Of a stretch of 64,000 nucleotides of DNA, positions 8,285 through 17,842 are shown piece by piece; position 1 is the first letter of the stretch, and every line of letters starts with the position of its first letter. Source of the stretch: Roseomonas aerilata DSM 19363. Its GTDB lineage: Bacteria; Pseudomonadota; Alphaproteobacteria; Acetobacterales; Acetobacteraceae. The stretch is taken from NCBI RefSeq assembly GCF_000711725.1, contig NZ_JONP01000010.1, positions 62,001 through 126,000 on the forward strand, given 5' to 3'. The position numbers were made by a program, and so were the translations under genes. A model generated the notes under the pieces. The model was not told the DNA's origin and ran no database searches. It saw only the letters and a program-made list of their open reading frames with translations.

Positions 8285-9049
8285 ATGCCGCGCTACGCCC
8301 TGCTGGTGGAGTATGACGGGGCGGGCTTCGTCGGCTGGCAGCGGCAGGCGGAGGGGGTTTCGGTCCAGGGCGTGCTGGAAGAGGCAGGGGCCTTCCTGAA
8401 CGGCGGCATGGTGCCGGAGGTTGGCGCCGCGGGGCGAACGGATTCCGGGGTGCATGCGGAGGGGCAGGTCGCCCAGATCGACCTTTCCGCCGACCTGCCG
8501 GGGGAGCGGGTGCGGGAGGCGCTGAACGCGCGGACACGGCCGCACCGGGTTTCCGTGCTGGCGGTCGCGCGGCCTGGGCCGGAGTGGAGCGCGCGATTCT
8601 CGGCGGTGCACCGGCGCTATCGCTACCGCATCCTTAACAGGCGGGCGCGGCCGGCGCTGGAGGAGGGGCGGGTCTGGCACGTGCCGGCACCGCTGGACAC
8701 GGCGGCGATGCACGAGGCGGCGCAGGGGCTGCTCGGGCACCACGACTTCTCGGCCTTTCGCGCGGCGACATGCCAGGCGAAGCACGCGATGCGGACGCTT
8801 GACCGGCTGGATGTCTCCCGCGAGGGGGAGGAGGTGGTTGTGCGGGTAGAGGCGCGGTCCTTCCTGCATCACCAGGTGCGGAACCTTGTGGGCACGCTGG
8901 CGAAGGTGGGCTGGGGGCAGCGGCCGGTTTCCTGGCCCCGGCAGGTGCTGGAAGGACGCGACCGGCGGAAGGCGGGGCAGACGGCGCCGGCGGAGGGGCT
9001 GTGCTTCGTGGGGGTGCGGTACGAGCCCGGGTTGGACTGGGGGGCCTAG
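8285..9049 (+). CDS. truA: tRNA pseudouridine(38-40) synthase TruA
   Basis: Makes pseudouridine at positions 38-40 of the anticodon arm. The first line RYALLVEYDGAGFVGWQRQ and the catalytic-Asp motif GRTDSGVHAEGQV (about residue 54) are diagnostic. SRFHHQVRN-type binding is seen as RSFLHHQVRNLVGTLAKVG. Length is 254 residues. ATG 8285 follows the fmt stop directly, indicating translational coupling in def-fmt-truA. Confidence 0.95.
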   Translation: MPRYALLVEYDGAGFVGWQRQAEGVSVQGVLEEAGAFLNGGMVPEVGAAGRTDSGVHAEGQVAQIDLSADLPGERVREALNARTRPHRVSVLAVARPGPEWSARFSAVHRRYRYRILNRRARPALEEGRVWHVPAPLDTAAMHEAAQGLLGHHDFSAFRAATCQAKHAMRTLDRLDVSREGEEVVVRVEARSFLHHQVRNLVGTLAKVGWGQRPVSWPRQVLEGRDRRKAGQTAPAEGLCFVGVRYEPGLDWGA

Positions 9050-9185
9050 CGCCCCTTTGCCGCATTGCCGCCGGATGGGCGCGGCATGCACTTCCTGTCA
9101 TGCGTCGATGGAAAGCCGGCGCGGGAAGCTGCTAGCCTTCCCGGTGATGCCGCCCCGGCACGAGGGCAGCACGGGAGGTCGGGGC

Positions 9186-11372
9186 ATGTCCAAGGTGAAC
9201 CGCAAGGTGGCGCTGCTCGCCGCGCTGCTCGCATCAACGGCAACGGGGGCCTGGGCCCAGCCGGCGCCGCCCGCCGCGATCGGGACGGACACGCGCACGG
9301 GCGAGATCGGCGGCGTGGTGATGGGGCCGAACGGGCCGGAGGCGGGCGTGTGGGTGATCGCGGAAACCACGGACCTGCCGACGAAATACGCCAAGATCGT
9401 CGTGACGGACGACCAGGGCCGCTACCTCATTCCGGACCTGCCGGGCGGGGCCTACAAGGTCTGGGTGCGCGGCTACGGGCTGGTGGACAGCCCGCGCGTG
9501 GACGGGACGCCCGGCCAGGCGCTGAACCTGACCGCGACGCCCGCGCCCACGCCCGCCGCGGCGGCCGAGTATTACCCGGGGATGTACTGGTACTCGATGC
9601 TGCGGATCCCCTCGTCGGGCGAGTTCCCGGGCACCGGGGACGCGGCGGGCGGCAACGGGGTTCCCGACTTCATGCGGAGCCAGGATGCCTGGGTCGACGT
9701 GATCAAGCAGTCCTGCCAGTCCTGCCACGCGCTGGGCAGCCAGAACATCCGGCATCCCCGCCGGGAGTTGGGCGAGTTCCCGAACTCGACGGAGATGTGG
9801 TACCGGCGGATCCAATCCGGGCAGGCGATGAGCGGCATGGCCGTCTCGATCGGGCGGCTGGGGCCGGAGCGGGGCATCTCGCACTTCGCGGAGTGGACCG
9901 ACAGGATCGCGCGGGGGGAGTTGCCTCCCGATCAGCCGCGGCGGCCGGAGGGGCTCGCGCGGAACATGGTGGTGACGCTCTGGGACTGGGCGGAGCCGAC
10001 GACCTACCTGCACGACGCGATCTCGACGGATAAGCGCAACCCGACGCTCCTCCCGAACGGGCTCATCTACGGCTCGCCGGAGGAATCGACCGACGACGTG
10101 CCGGTGCTCGACCCCAATACGCACCGCGTCTGGAAGATCAGGCATCCCGTCGCCGATCCGGCCACGCCGGGGGCCGCGCACGAGCCCTTGGGGACATCGC
10201 CCTTCTGGGGCGACGAGCCGATCTGGGACGGGCGTACCAGCAACCACAACCTGATCATCGACCAGCGCGGCCTGGTGTGGTTCGCGGCGCGCATCCGGCC
10301 GGCGGAGGCGCAGCCGGACTGGTGCAAGGCGGGGGGCGACCACCCTTCCGCGAGGGTGGCGCCGCTCGCGGCGGCGGGCCGGCATCTTTCGGTCTATGAC
10401 CCCGGGACCGGGCGGTTCGACCTCATCGACACCTGCTTCGGCACCCATCACCTCTACTTCGGCTACGACGCGGACGACACGCTCTGGACGAGCTGGGGCG
10501 GGCCGGCCGGCGGGGCGGTGGGGTGGCTGAACACGCGGCGTTACCTCGAGACGCGGGATGCCCGGACGTCCCAGGGCTGGGCGCCACTGGTCGTCGATGT
10601 GCCGGGCTGGGGGCGGCGGGGCGAGTATGTGGAGGCCGGGGCGCCGCTCGATCCGGCGAAGCAGAAGCGGATCATCGCCGGCTTCTACGGGGTGCAGCCG
10701 AGCCCGACCGATGGATCGATCTGGGGGCAGTCCATGGACAGCGGGTTCTCGCGCATGGACCAGCCGGGATACCTCATCCGCTTCATCCCGGGCGATGATC
10801 CGACCCATACGGGGCTGGCGGAGATCTTCCAGCCGCCGCCGGGCAGCTTCAGTCCGCGCGGGATCGACGTGGACAGCAAGGGCGTCGTCTGGACGACGCT
10901 GGCGAGCGGGCACCTGGCGAGCTTCGACCGCTCGAAGTGCCGGGCGCCGCTGACGGGGCCGAATGCCGTGACGGGGCGGCAGTGCGAGGAGGGCTGGACG
11001 CTCTACCGCTTCCCAGGGCCGCAATTTGCGGGAGTGGACCCGAACGGGAGCGCGGACCACGCCTATTATGTCTGGGTGGACCGGTTCAACACGCTCGGGC
11101 TGGGGAATGACGTGCCGATCGCCAGCACCAACGGGAGTGAGTCGCTGACCGTGCTGGTCGATGGGCAGTTGCACCAGTTGCGCGTGCCCTACCCGGCCGG
11201 CTTCTTCACGAAGAACGTGGACGGGCGGATCGACGATCCGAATACGGGCTGGCGGGGACGCGGCGTCTGGACGACGACCGGCACGCGCGCGCCCTTCCAC
11301 AGCGAGACGGGACGGGGCGAGCGGCCGCGCGTGTTCCGGGTGCAGATGCGGCCCGATCCGTTGGCGCGGTGA
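9186..11372 (+). CDS. Secreted carboxypeptidase-regulatory-like / mono-haem beta-propeller-like protein
   Basis: A 728-residue exported protein. It has a Sec signal peptide (LLAALLASTATGAWAQ, cut near residue 24), a CarboxypepD_reg-like beta domain (about residues 38-118; GRYLIPDLPGGAYKVWVRG), and a single c-type haem site C177-X2-C180-H181 (SCQSCH). A long C-terminal region carries repeated blades (e.g. NHNLIIDQRGLVWFAARI, PRGIDVDSKGVVWTTLA), like Vgb/SMP-30 beta-propellers. Together these suggest a periplasmic redox or ligand-binding protein. ATG 9186 is the start with a signal peptide; the frame extends upstream without support. No enzyme function can be named. Confidence 0.75.
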   Translation: MSKVNRKVALLAALLASTATGAWAQPAPPAAIGTDTRTGEIGGVVMGPNGPEAGVWVIAETTDLPTKYAKIVVTDDQGRYLIPDLPGGAYKVWVRGYGLVDSPRVDGTPGQALNLTATPAPTPAAAAEYYPGMYWYSMLRIPSSGEFPGTGDAAGGNGVPDFMRSQDAWVDVIKQSCQSCHALGSQNIRHPRRELGEFPNSTEMWYRRIQSGQAMSGMAVSIGRLGPERGISHFAEWTDRIARGELPPDQPRRPEGLARNMVVTLWDWAEPTTYLHDAISTDKRNPTLLPNGLIYGSPEESTDDVPVLDPNTHRVWKIRHPVADPATPGAAHEPLGTSPFWGDEPIWDGRTSNHNLIIDQRGLVWFAARIRPAEAQPDWCKAGGDHPSARVAPLAAAGRHLSVYDPGTGRFDLIDTCFGTHHLYFGYDADDTLWTSWGGPAGGAVGWLNTRRYLETRDARTSQGWAPLVVDVPGWGRRGEYVEAGAPLDPAKQKRIIAGFYGVQPSPTDGSIWGQSMDSGFSRMDQPGYLIRFIPGDDPTHTGLAEIFQPPPGSFSPRGIDVDSKGVVWTTLASGHLASFDRSKCRAPLTGPNAVTGRQCEEGWTLYRFPGPQFAGVDPNGSADHAYYVWVDRFNTLGLGNDVPIASTNGSESLTVLVDGQLHQLRVPYPAGFFTKNVDGRIDDPNTGWRGRGVWTTTGTRAPFHSETGRGERPRVFRVQMRPDPLAR

Positions 11373-11583
11373 GTGGCGCTGCGCTGCGGCACCGCGCGGC
11401 TCCGTCGTGGTCCGCGCGTCCCTGCGGGAGAGCCGTTTCCCCCTCGCCGGTCGCGTGGAGGCTCCTGACGAGGACGGGATTGCGGGATTCGGGCTCGTAT
11501 CGAGCTGGTGATAGGATGGTTCGCCGGAACGTCCCACGCGGGACAATCCTTCTTACGAACATGACCTGATCGGGATCATCACC

Positions 11584-12162
11584 TTGGACCTGTCGAACAA
11601 GAGCGCGGCCGAGCTTCGAACCATGCTGGACAACGCGGCCCGCGTCGGTGCGGCACCCAAAGCCACCGCGCAGCGCGTGACCGCCGCGGAAGCGATGCGA
11701 AGCGCCGCGCAGGCCGAGCTGGACCGGCGCGGGCCGGCGGTGCGCGCGCGGGGCGCGGTGCGGGAGGCCTCGCCCTCCGCAGCGCTGGCGGCAGCGGCGG
11801 GCGAGCGGATCGTGGCGGCGGCCGGGCGGGCGCTGGCGCGGTTCGATCTCTCGCCGGAGAAGGCGAACACGAGGTCGCCGCACGCCCTGCTGGCCAAGGA
11901 CGGGAGCCCGAAGATCGGCGGGCGCGCGCGGTCCAAGCTGGTGAAGCGCAACCCCTACATCTCCTACCGGAACGGCGACCAGATCGCGGTGCTCGGCTTC
12001 ATCCTGCGCAGCGAGGAGGATACCGAGGGAAGGTGGGAAGGTGGGCTGCTGGAGCCGGGCAAGCTGGATCCGGCGGAGAGCGCCTATTGCGGGCCGGATG
12101 CGGAGGCAGCGGAGGCGGCGTTCATGGCGCTGCTGGAGAGGATCGCGCCGCCGCGCGCCTGA
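11584..12162 (+). CDS. Hypothetical protein, 192 residues
   Basis: Not recognised. It uses a TTG start, the first plausible start in a frame with normal coding bias. The N-terminal third is helical and Ala-rich (LRTMLDNAARVGAAPKATAQRVTAAEAMRSA-like). The C-terminal third looks folded: a basic stretch SKLVKRNPYISYRNGDQIAVLGF, then RWEGGLLEPGKL and YCGPDAEAAEAAF. There is no signal peptide or membrane segment. It ends 7 bases before the convergent aldolase gene. The 211 bases upstream hold no gene that I can see, only short GC-rich hairpins. Confidence 0.55.
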   Translation: MDLSNKSAAELRTMLDNAARVGAAPKATAQRVTAAEAMRSAAQAELDRRGPAVRARGAVREASPSAALAAAAGERIVAAAGRALARFDLSPEKANTRSPHALLAKDGSPKIGGRARSKLVKRNPYISYRNGDQIAVLGFILRSEEDTEGRWEGGLLEPGKLDPAESAYCGPDAEAAEAAFMALLERIAPPRA

Positions 12163-12169
12163 CGGACGG

Positions 12170-12892
12170 TTAAATGCCGCCGAAGCCGGCGCGGGCGCGG
12201 CGGTACTCCCAGGAGCGGGAGAGCGGGCGCTCGCCCATTTGCATCTTCGCCGTCAGCGCGATCTCGCCGGGGGAGAGGTACTGGACATCGCCCATGGCCT
12301 CGGCGGCGGCCTGGACCTCGGCGTTGTCGCGAAGCGTGATGGCGACGAAGGTGACGGCGGCGAGGCTGACTTCCGCATTCGTGGCGCCGTGGCCGCGCAG
12401 CAGCACGCTGTTCCCACTTCCCATGGCGCGGGCGTGGCTGTCGGCGACGGCGCTGTCGCCGATGATCATGGCGGTGTCGCCGAATTCGGGGACGCTGTCC
12501 CAGACAGGGACCGATTCACCCAGTACGGCGGCGAGGTGGAAGACGGGGCGGAGCGGGCGCTTCGTGATCGTGAAGGGCAGCACCGTGCGGGCGTGGTGGT
12601 GGACGATCGCCTGCACGTCCGGACGCGCGGCGTAGAGGCGGGCGTGGACGATGGTCTCGAGATAGGGGCGTCGCCCGCCCAGGTCCTCGGGCTTCGCGTC
12701 GAGGTCGAAGCGGATGAGGTCGGCGCGGGAGACGAGCTCGGGGCTGCGGGAGGCGCTGAGCCAGAAGCGGGAGGGGTCGTGCGGGTCGCGCGCGGAGACG
12801 TGCCCGAAGTCGTCGAGCACGCCCTCATGCGCGAGGATGCGGTTGGCAATGACGAGGTCCGCCAGCAGGGCGTCCAGCGTGCGGTCGGTCAT
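12170..12892 (-). CDS. Class II aldolase/adducin family protein
   Basis: A Zn-dependent aldolase-fold protein (L-fuculose-phosphate aldolase/RhaD relatives) of 240 residues. It shows the N-terminal NRILAHEGVLDDFGHVSARDP motif, the metal-binding HHHART triplet near residue 100, and the later LRGHGATNAEVSL His. The exact substrate cannot be read; many in this family are decarboxylases or epimerases rather than aldolases. It is the last gene of a leftward operon with a succinate-semialdehyde dehydrogenase (24 bases apart) and a TPP enzyme. Confidence 0.8.
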   Translation of the reverse strand: MTDRTLDALLADLVIANRILAHEGVLDDFGHVSARDPHDPSRFWLSASRSPELVSRADLIRFDLDAKPEDLGGRRPYLETIVHARLYAARPDVQAIVHHHARTVLPFTITKRPLRPVFHLAAVLGESVPVWDSVPEFGDTAMIIGDSAVADSHARAMGSGNSVLLRGHGATNAEVSLAAVTFVAITLRDNAEVQAAAEAMGDVQYLSPGEIALTAKMQMGERPLSRSWEYRRARAGFGGI

Positions 12893-12915
12893 CGCGGCCC
12901 CCTCCCTTTTCCCGT

Positions 12916-14355
12916 TCAGATGCCGGTCTGGGTGACGAACTTCGTCACCAGGTAGGCCTCGATGGCTTCGGAACCGCCCTCGGAGCCGTAGCCGCTGTCC
13001 TTCACGCCGCCGAAGGGGACTTCGGGGAGCGCGAGGCCGAGGTGGTTGATGGTCATCATGCCGGTCTCGACGCGCGCGCCGAGGGCCTGCGCGGTGCCGG
13101 CCGAGCCGGTGAAGGCGTAGGAGGCGAGGCCGAAGGGAAGGCGGTTGGCTTCGCCCACCACCTCGTCGAGGTCGGAGAAGCGGTTAACGAGGGCGAGCGG
13201 GCCGAAGGGCTCCTCGTTCATCGCGCGGGAGTCGAGGGGCAGTTCGGAGATGACGGTGGGCTCGTAGAAGTAGCCCTTGTTGCCGATGCGCTTGCCGCCG
13301 GTCTGGAGCTTCGCGCCGCGCTGCACGGCGTCCTGGACGAGGGCCTCGATGGCGGGGATGCGGCGCTCGTTGGCAAGCGGGCCCATCGCGACGCCGGCCT
13401 CGGTGCCGGGGCCGACCTTGATGGCCTTGGCGGCGGTGGTGAAGGTCTCGAGGAATTCGTCGAAGGAGCGCTCCTGGATGAGGAAGCGCGTGGGGGAGAC
13501 GCAGACCTGGCCGGCGTTGCGGAACTTCGCCGCCGCGAGGGTCTTCGCGGCCTTCTGCACGTCGGCGTCGTCGAAGACGATGGCGGGAGCGTGGCCGCCG
13601 AGTTCCATCGTGGCGCGCTTCATGTGCTGGCCGGCGAGGCCCGCGAGCATCTTCCCGACCGGGGTGGAGCCGGTGAAGGTGATCTTGCGGATGACCGGGT
13701 GCGGGATGAGGTAGGCGCTGATCTCGGAGGGCACGCCGTAGACGAGCTGGACGACGCCGTTCGGCACGCCGACGTCGATGAAGGCGCGGATAAGTTCGGC
13801 GGGCGAGGCCGGGGTTTCCTCGGGCGCCTTGACGATGATGGAGCAGCCGGTGGTCAGCGCCGCGGAGAGCTTGCGGACGACCTGGTTGATCGGGAAGTTC
13901 CAGGGCGTGAAGGCGGCGACGGGGCCGACGGGCTCGCGCAGCGAGAGCTGGTAGACGCCCTCCGCGCGGGCGGGGATGACGCGGCCATAGGCGCGGCGGC
14001 CCTCTTCGGCGAACCAGTCGATGATGTCGGCGCCGGCGAGGACTTCCATCTTCGCCTCGGGGAGCGGCTTGCCCTGCTCGGCCGTCATCATGGCGGCGAT
14101 GGCGTCGGCGCGGCTGCGGAGGAGGTCGGCGGCCTTGCGCATGAGCTTGCTGCGCTCATAGGGCGAGACCTTGCGCCACACCGCGAAGCCGCGCTCGGCG
14201 GCGGCCAGCGCCTCGTCGAGGTCGGGGATCTCGGCGTGGGCGACGGTGCCGATGACCTCCTCGGTGGCGGGGTTGATGATCTCGAGGGTCTTGCCGGAGC
14301 GGGCGTCGCGCCACTCGCCGTCGATGTGGAGCTGGACCTTGGGGTAGGCGGACAT
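12916..14355 (-). CDS. gabD: NAD(P)-dependent succinate-semialdehyde dehydrogenase family
   Basis: Oxidises an aldehyde, probably succinate semialdehyde, to the acid. The ALDH features are intact: [10 protein letters not shown] for cofactor binding, FTGSTPVGK, the catalytic Glu E251 in MELGGHAP and the nucleophile C285 in GQVCVSPTR. It is 479 residues long, the GabD size. The GABA-shunt reading rests mainly on the divergent gabT about 1.7 kb away. It is transcribed with the TPP enzyme upstream (14-base gap). Other short-chain semialdehydes are possible substrates. Confidence 0.82.
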   Translation of the reverse strand: MSAYPKVQLHIDGEWRDARSGKTLEIINPATEEVIGTVAHAEIPDLDEALAAAERGFAVWRKVSPYERSKLMRKAADLLRSRADAIAAMMTAEQGKPLPEAKMEVLAGADIIDWFAEEGRRAYGRVIPARAEGVYQLSLREPVGPVAAFTPWNFPINQVVRKLSAALTTGCSIIVKAPEETPASPAELIRAFIDVGVPNGVVQLVYGVPSEISAYLIPHPVIRKITFTGSTPVGKMLAGLAGQHMKRATMELGGHAPAIVFDDADVQKAAKTLAAAKFRNAGQVCVSPTRFLIQERSFDEFLETFTTAAKAIKVGPGTEAGVAMGPLANERRIPAIEALVQDAVQRGAKLQTGGKRIGNKGYFYEPTVISELPLDSRAMNEEPFGPLALVNRFSDLDEVVGEANRLPFGLASYAFTGSAGTAQALGARVETGMMTINHLGLALPEVPFGGVKDSGYGSEGGSEAIEAYLVTKFVTQTGI

Positions 14356-14369
14356 GGCGTTGCCTCCGT

Positions 14370-15908
14370 CTAGATGACGAGTTCGATGAGGAAGGGGCCG
14401 TTGCGCGACGTGCTCTGGGAGAGGAGGTCTGCGACGGCTTCGAGGGTGGTGGCCTGGGCGGCTTCCACGCCCATGCCGCCCGCGATCCGCACCCAGTCGA
14501 GGTCGGGATTGCCAAGGTCGAGCATGTTCATGGCGGTGGGGCCGGGATTGGCGCCGACGCCCGCGTACTCGCCGATCAGGATCTGATACTTGCGGTTCGA
14601 TAGAATGATCGTGGTGACCGGCAGTTTCTCGCGTGCCTGGGTCCAGAGGGACTGGACCGTGTACATGGCGGAGCCGTCGGCCTGGATGTTGACCACGCGG
14701 CGGCCGGCGCCGGCGATGGCGGCGCCGGTCGCGATGGGCATGCCGTCGCCGATGGCGCCGCCGGTAAGGTGGATCCAGTCATGCGGCGGGGCGGCGTGGG
14801 TCTCGGCGTAGAAGCCGCGGCCGAAGGAGACGCTTTCGTCGGCGACGATGGCGCCCTCGGGGATGAGGGCGGCGATAGTGCGGGCGAGGCCCTCGGGCGT
14901 GGGGGCGCCGCGGCCGGGCTCGGGGCGCGGGCCGGGGTCGGGGATGGCGGCCTCGGGGGCGCCGAGCTCGTCGGCCAGTGCCGTGAGGGCGGCGAGCGCG
15001 TCGCCCTCGAAACGGGTGAGGACGTGGACCTCGGCCGTGGGCGAGTAGTGGCGGGAGGGCTTGCCGGGATAGGCGAAGAAGCCGACCGGGGCCTTCGCGT
15101 TCACGAGGATGATGTGCTCGAAGCCTTCCAGCGCCTTGATGGCGATGTCGGTGACGTAGGGCACGCGCTCAAGCTGTAGGCGGCCGCGGCCGCGGGCGAC
15201 GCGGGCGTTGGACTGCTCGGCCAGGGCCTTGGCGCCAGTGGCCTGGAGGATGCGGTTCGCCTGGTGCTGCGCCTCCTCGTGGACGGCGGGGCCGCCGAGG
15301 AGGAGGAGGACGTTGCGGCCCTCCCGCAGGATGCGGGCGGCCTGGCGGACGGCGTGCGGATCGGGCGCGGTGGGCGCCGGGACCGGCAGGGGGTCGGCGG
15401 GGATGCCGCCCTCGTCCCAGGAGGCGTCGGAGGGGAGGATGAGGGTGGCGATGCCGCCCGGCGCGGTGCGGGCGGCCTGGACGGCCACCGCGGCGTCGCG
15501 GCCGACATCCTCGCTGGCGGTGGTGGTGCGGACCCAGGCGGAGACGGGTCGCGCCCAGCCCTCGGTGTCCGCCGTCAGCGGAGCGTCGAAGGGGCGGTGG
15601 TAGGTGGCCTGGTCGCCGACGATGTTGACGATGCCGGAGCGGGCGCGGCGGGCATTGTGGAGGTTGGCGAGGCCGTTCGCGAGGCCGGGGCCGCAGTGGA
15701 GCAGGGTGCAGGCGGGCTTGCCGGCGATGCGGAAGTAACCGTCGGCCATGCCGGTGACGACGTTCTCGTGCAGGCCGAGGACGCAGCGCATCCCGGGGAT
15801 CTGGTCCAGGGCAGCGACGAAATGCATCTCGCTGGTGCCGGGATTGGCGAAGCAGGTGTCCACGCCGGACTTCAGCAGCGTGTGGACGAGACTGTGGGCA
15901 CCATTCAC
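14370..15908 (-). CDS. TPP-dependent acetolactate synthase/decarboxylase-like enzyme
   Basis: A thiamine-diphosphate enzyme of the AHAS/POX/benzoylformate-decarboxylase superfamily, 512 residues. The N-terminal PYR domain has the catalytic E48 in [14 protein letters not shown] and [17 protein letters not shown]. The C-terminal PP domain has [15 protein letters not shown] and the cofactor motif [11 protein letters not shown]...SNRKYQIL. There is no regulatory subunit, so it is unlikely to be the biosynthetic AHAS; a 2-oxo-acid decarboxylase or lyase is more likely. I chose GTG 15908 because an AGGGGGAG site precedes it; the open frame runs on to 17012 across gabT, which is chance. First gene of the operon divergent from gabT. 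Confidence 0.8.
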   Translation of the reverse strand: MNGAHSLVHTLLKSGVDTCFANPGTSEMHFVAALDQIPGMRCVLGLHENVVTGMADGYFRIAGKPACTLLHCGPGLANGLANLHNARRARSGIVNIVGDQATYHRPFDAPLTADTEGWARPVSAWVRTTTASEDVGRDAAVAVQAARTAPGGIATLILPSDASWDEGGIPADPLPVPAPTAPDPHAVRQAARILREGRNVLLLLGGPAVHEEAQHQANRILQATGAKALAEQSNARVARGRGRLQLERVPYVTDIAIKALEGFEHIILVNAKAPVGFFAYPGKPSRHYSPTAEVHVLTRFEGDALAALTALADELGAPEAAIPDPGPRPEPGRGAPTPEGLARTIAALIPEGAIVADESVSFGRGFYAETHAAPPHDWIHLTGGAIGDGMPIATGAAIAGAGRRVVNIQADGSAMYTVQSLWTQAREKLPVTTIILSNRKYQILIGEYAGVGANPGPTAMNMLDLGNPDLDWVRIAGGMGVEAAQATTLEAVADLLSQSTSRNGPFLIELVI

Positions 15909-16097
15909 GAAACGCGGACTCCCCCTTTGACGGCGGCGCAAGTTGCGCGCGGCGGGCCGGGCTCGCAAGGGTGGGGCGTGTTCACGCGGGTGGGACGGAG
16001 CGGCGCGTGCCTTGCCGCCGGGCGCGGCTGGGCGCAATTTCGGGGCTTGGCAGCGCGCGTTTCGGCAGCGCGAACCTTTCTCAGGGGAGCTTTCGGC

Positions 16098-17447
16098 ATG
16101 GGCACCACGATCACCGGCGAAACCACCGCGCCGATCGAGGAGGGGCTGCGCAACGCGACCCTCCAGGCGCGGAAGGAGGCGGCGGTGCCGCGGGGGCTGG
16201 CGACCGCTCTGCCGGTGTTCGCGGCCAAGGCCTCGGGCTCCGAGATCACGGATGTCGAGGGCAAACGCTACATCGACTTCGGCGGCGGGATTGCGGTGCT
16301 CAACACCGGGCACCTGCACCCCAAGGTGAAGGCGGCGGTGCAGGCGCAGCTGGAGAACTTCTCCCATACCTGCATCCAGGTGACGCCCTATGAGAGCTAC
16401 GTCCGGCTCGCGGAGCGGCTGAACGCCATCGCGCCGGTGCGCGGGCCCGCAAAGACGGTGTTCCTGACCACCGGCGCCGAGGCGGTGGAGAACGCGGTGA
16501 AGATCGCGCGCGCCCATACGGGGCGGCCGGGGGTGATCGCCTTCTCGGGCGCCTTCCACGGGCGGACGCTGCTGGGAATGGCGCTGACGGGGAAGGTGGT
16601 GCCCTACAAGGTGGGGTTCGGGCCGATGCCGGCCGATATTTATCACCTGCCCTTCCCCATCGCCTATCACGGCAAGGAGGTGGCGGCCTCGCTGGAGGCC
16701 ATCGAGACGCTGTTCAAGTCGGATATCGATCCCGCGCGGATCGCGGCCATCATCATCGAGCCGGTGCAGGGCGAGGGAGGGTTCTACCAGGCGCAGCCGG
16801 AGCTGATGCAAGGGCTGCGCGCCATCTGCGACAAGCACGGCATCCTGCTGATCGCGGACGAGGTGCAGACGGGCTTCGCGCGCACGGGGAAGATGTTCGC
16901 CCTCGAGCACACGGGGGTGAAGGCGGACCTGGTGACGATGGCGAAGTCGCTGGCGGGCGGGTTCCCGCTTTCCGCGGTGTCGGGCACGGCGTCGATCATG
17001 GACAGCCCGCATCCGGGCGGGCTGGGCGGCACCTACGGCGGCTCGCCGCTCGGCTGCGCGGCGGGGAACGCGGTGCTGGACGTGATCGAGGAGGAGAACC
17101 TCTGCCAGCGGGCGGATGAGATCGGCGACCTGCTGGTGCGGCGGATTAAGGAGCTGCAGACGGGCAATTCGCTGCGCGGCGTGATCGGCGACATCCGCGC
17201 GGTGGGCGCGATGGTGGCGATGGAGCTGGTGGCGGACGGCGATGCCGATAAGCCCGATCCGGACCTGACGCGGGCGCTGGTGGCGCGCGCGGCGGAAAAG
17301 GGGCTGGTGCTGCTCTCCTGTGGCGTGCGGGGGAATGTCATCCGCTTCCTCTGCCCGCTGACGACCTCCGACGAGCTGGTGAACGAGGGGATGGACCGGC
17401 TGGGCGAGGCGCTGCGCGAGTGCGTGGCCGAGCGGGCGGGGTCGTGA
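16098..17447 (+). CDS. gabT: 4-aminobutyrate-2-oxoglutarate aminotransferase
   Basis: A PLP-dependent class III aminotransferase converting GABA to succinate semialdehyde. It has FGGGIAVLNTGHLHPKV near the start, the PLP phosphate-binding TTGAEAVENAVKIAR, the pyridine-binding Asp in LIADEVQTGFARTGKMFA, and the Schiff-base Lys (about residue 283) in TMAKSLAGGFPLS. Its 449 residues match GabT. I chose ATG 16098 because of AGGGGAGC 8 bases upstream. The 189 bases to the divergent TPP gene should hold both promoters. 5-aminovalerate is an alternative substrate. Confidence 0.9.
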   Translation: MGTTITGETTAPIEEGLRNATLQARKEAAVPRGLATALPVFAAKASGSEITDVEGKRYIDFGGGIAVLNTGHLHPKVKAAVQAQLENFSHTCIQVTPYESYVRLAERLNAIAPVRGPAKTVFLTTGAEAVENAVKIARAHTGRPGVIAFSGAFHGRTLLGMALTGKVVPYKVGFGPMPADIYHLPFPIAYHGKEVAASLEAIETLFKSDIDPARIAAIIIEPVQGEGGFYQAQPELMQGLRAICDKHGILLIADEVQTGFARTGKMFALEHTGVKADLVTMAKSLAGGFPLSAVSGTASIMDSPHPGGLGGTYGGSPLGCAAGNAVLDVIEEENLCQRADEIGDLLVRRIKELQTGNSLRGVIGDIRAVGAMVAMELVADGDADKPDPDLTRALVARAAEKGLVLLSCGVRGNVIRFLCPLTTSDELVNEGMDRLGEALRECVAERAGS

Positions 17448-17842
17448 GGGAGAGCCTTCGGCGGGCGATCTTCTACGGCATTCCCTGCGGCGCGCTCTCG
17501 GTGGTCGTGTTCCGGGATCCGACGCTGTTCCTGCTCAACAAGGTCGCGAAGGTGATGCCCCTCGCGGCCTATGTGCAGGCGGGCGGGCCCCATGGGCTGC
17601 CCCTGATCGGATGGTTCCTCCTCACGGGCGCGGCGGGGGGCTTCCTCGTCGCGCTGTTGCTGCGGCTGCTGCCGATACCGGACCTGATCCTCGGCGCCGT
17701 GCTCGGGGTGGTGGCGGTCTATCTCGTGCCGCAGCACCTGCCGCGGGGGACGCCGGACTGGGTGCTGCCGCTGATCGGGGCGGCCTGGGGATGGGGTACG
17801 GCCTTCTTGCTGCGGCCGCTGGCGCTGCGTGGGCGGGGGTAG
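17444..17842 (+). CDS. Small integral membrane protein, hypothetical
   Basis: A 132-residue protein with three or four hydrophobic segments: one near residues 12-28, PLIGWFLLTGAAGGFLVALLL (about 57-77), LILGAVLGVVAVYLV (about 83-97) and VLPLIGAAWGWGTAFLL (about 108-124). GTG 17444 overlaps the gabT stop (GTGA), so it is translationally coupled. No family is recognised. Its 3' end overlaps the mobA start by 14 bases. Confidence 0.65.
   Translation: MRESLRRAIFYGIPCGALSVVVFRDPTLFLLNKVAKVMPLAAYVQAGGPHGLPLIGWFLLTGAAGGFLVALLLRLLPIPDLILGAVLGVVAVYLVPQHLPRGTPDWVLPLIGAAWGWGTAFLLRPLALRGRG

Noticed and set aside
8886-9185. Upstream extension of the haem protein frame into truA
   Set aside because: It overlaps truA, is Arg/Gly-rich and would bury the signal peptide that begins at ATG 9186.
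11531-11544. Short palindrome GTCCCACGCGGGAC as a possible operator
   Set aside because: Only 5-bp arms in GC-rich DNA; no match to CIRCE or another known site and no second copy nearby.
14370-17012. Continuous leftward reading frame of 880 codons covering the TPP gene and the gabT region
   Set aside because: The part beyond 15908 runs antisense to gabT, has no homology-like blocks and is Arg/His/Pro-rich. High GC makes long antisense frames common. The real gene starts at GTG 15908.
15264-17447. Rightward 727-codon frame leading into gabT
   Set aside because: Residues before ATG 16098 are low-complexity Gly/Ala antisense to the TPP gene; only the part from 16098 matches aminotransferases and has a ribosome site.
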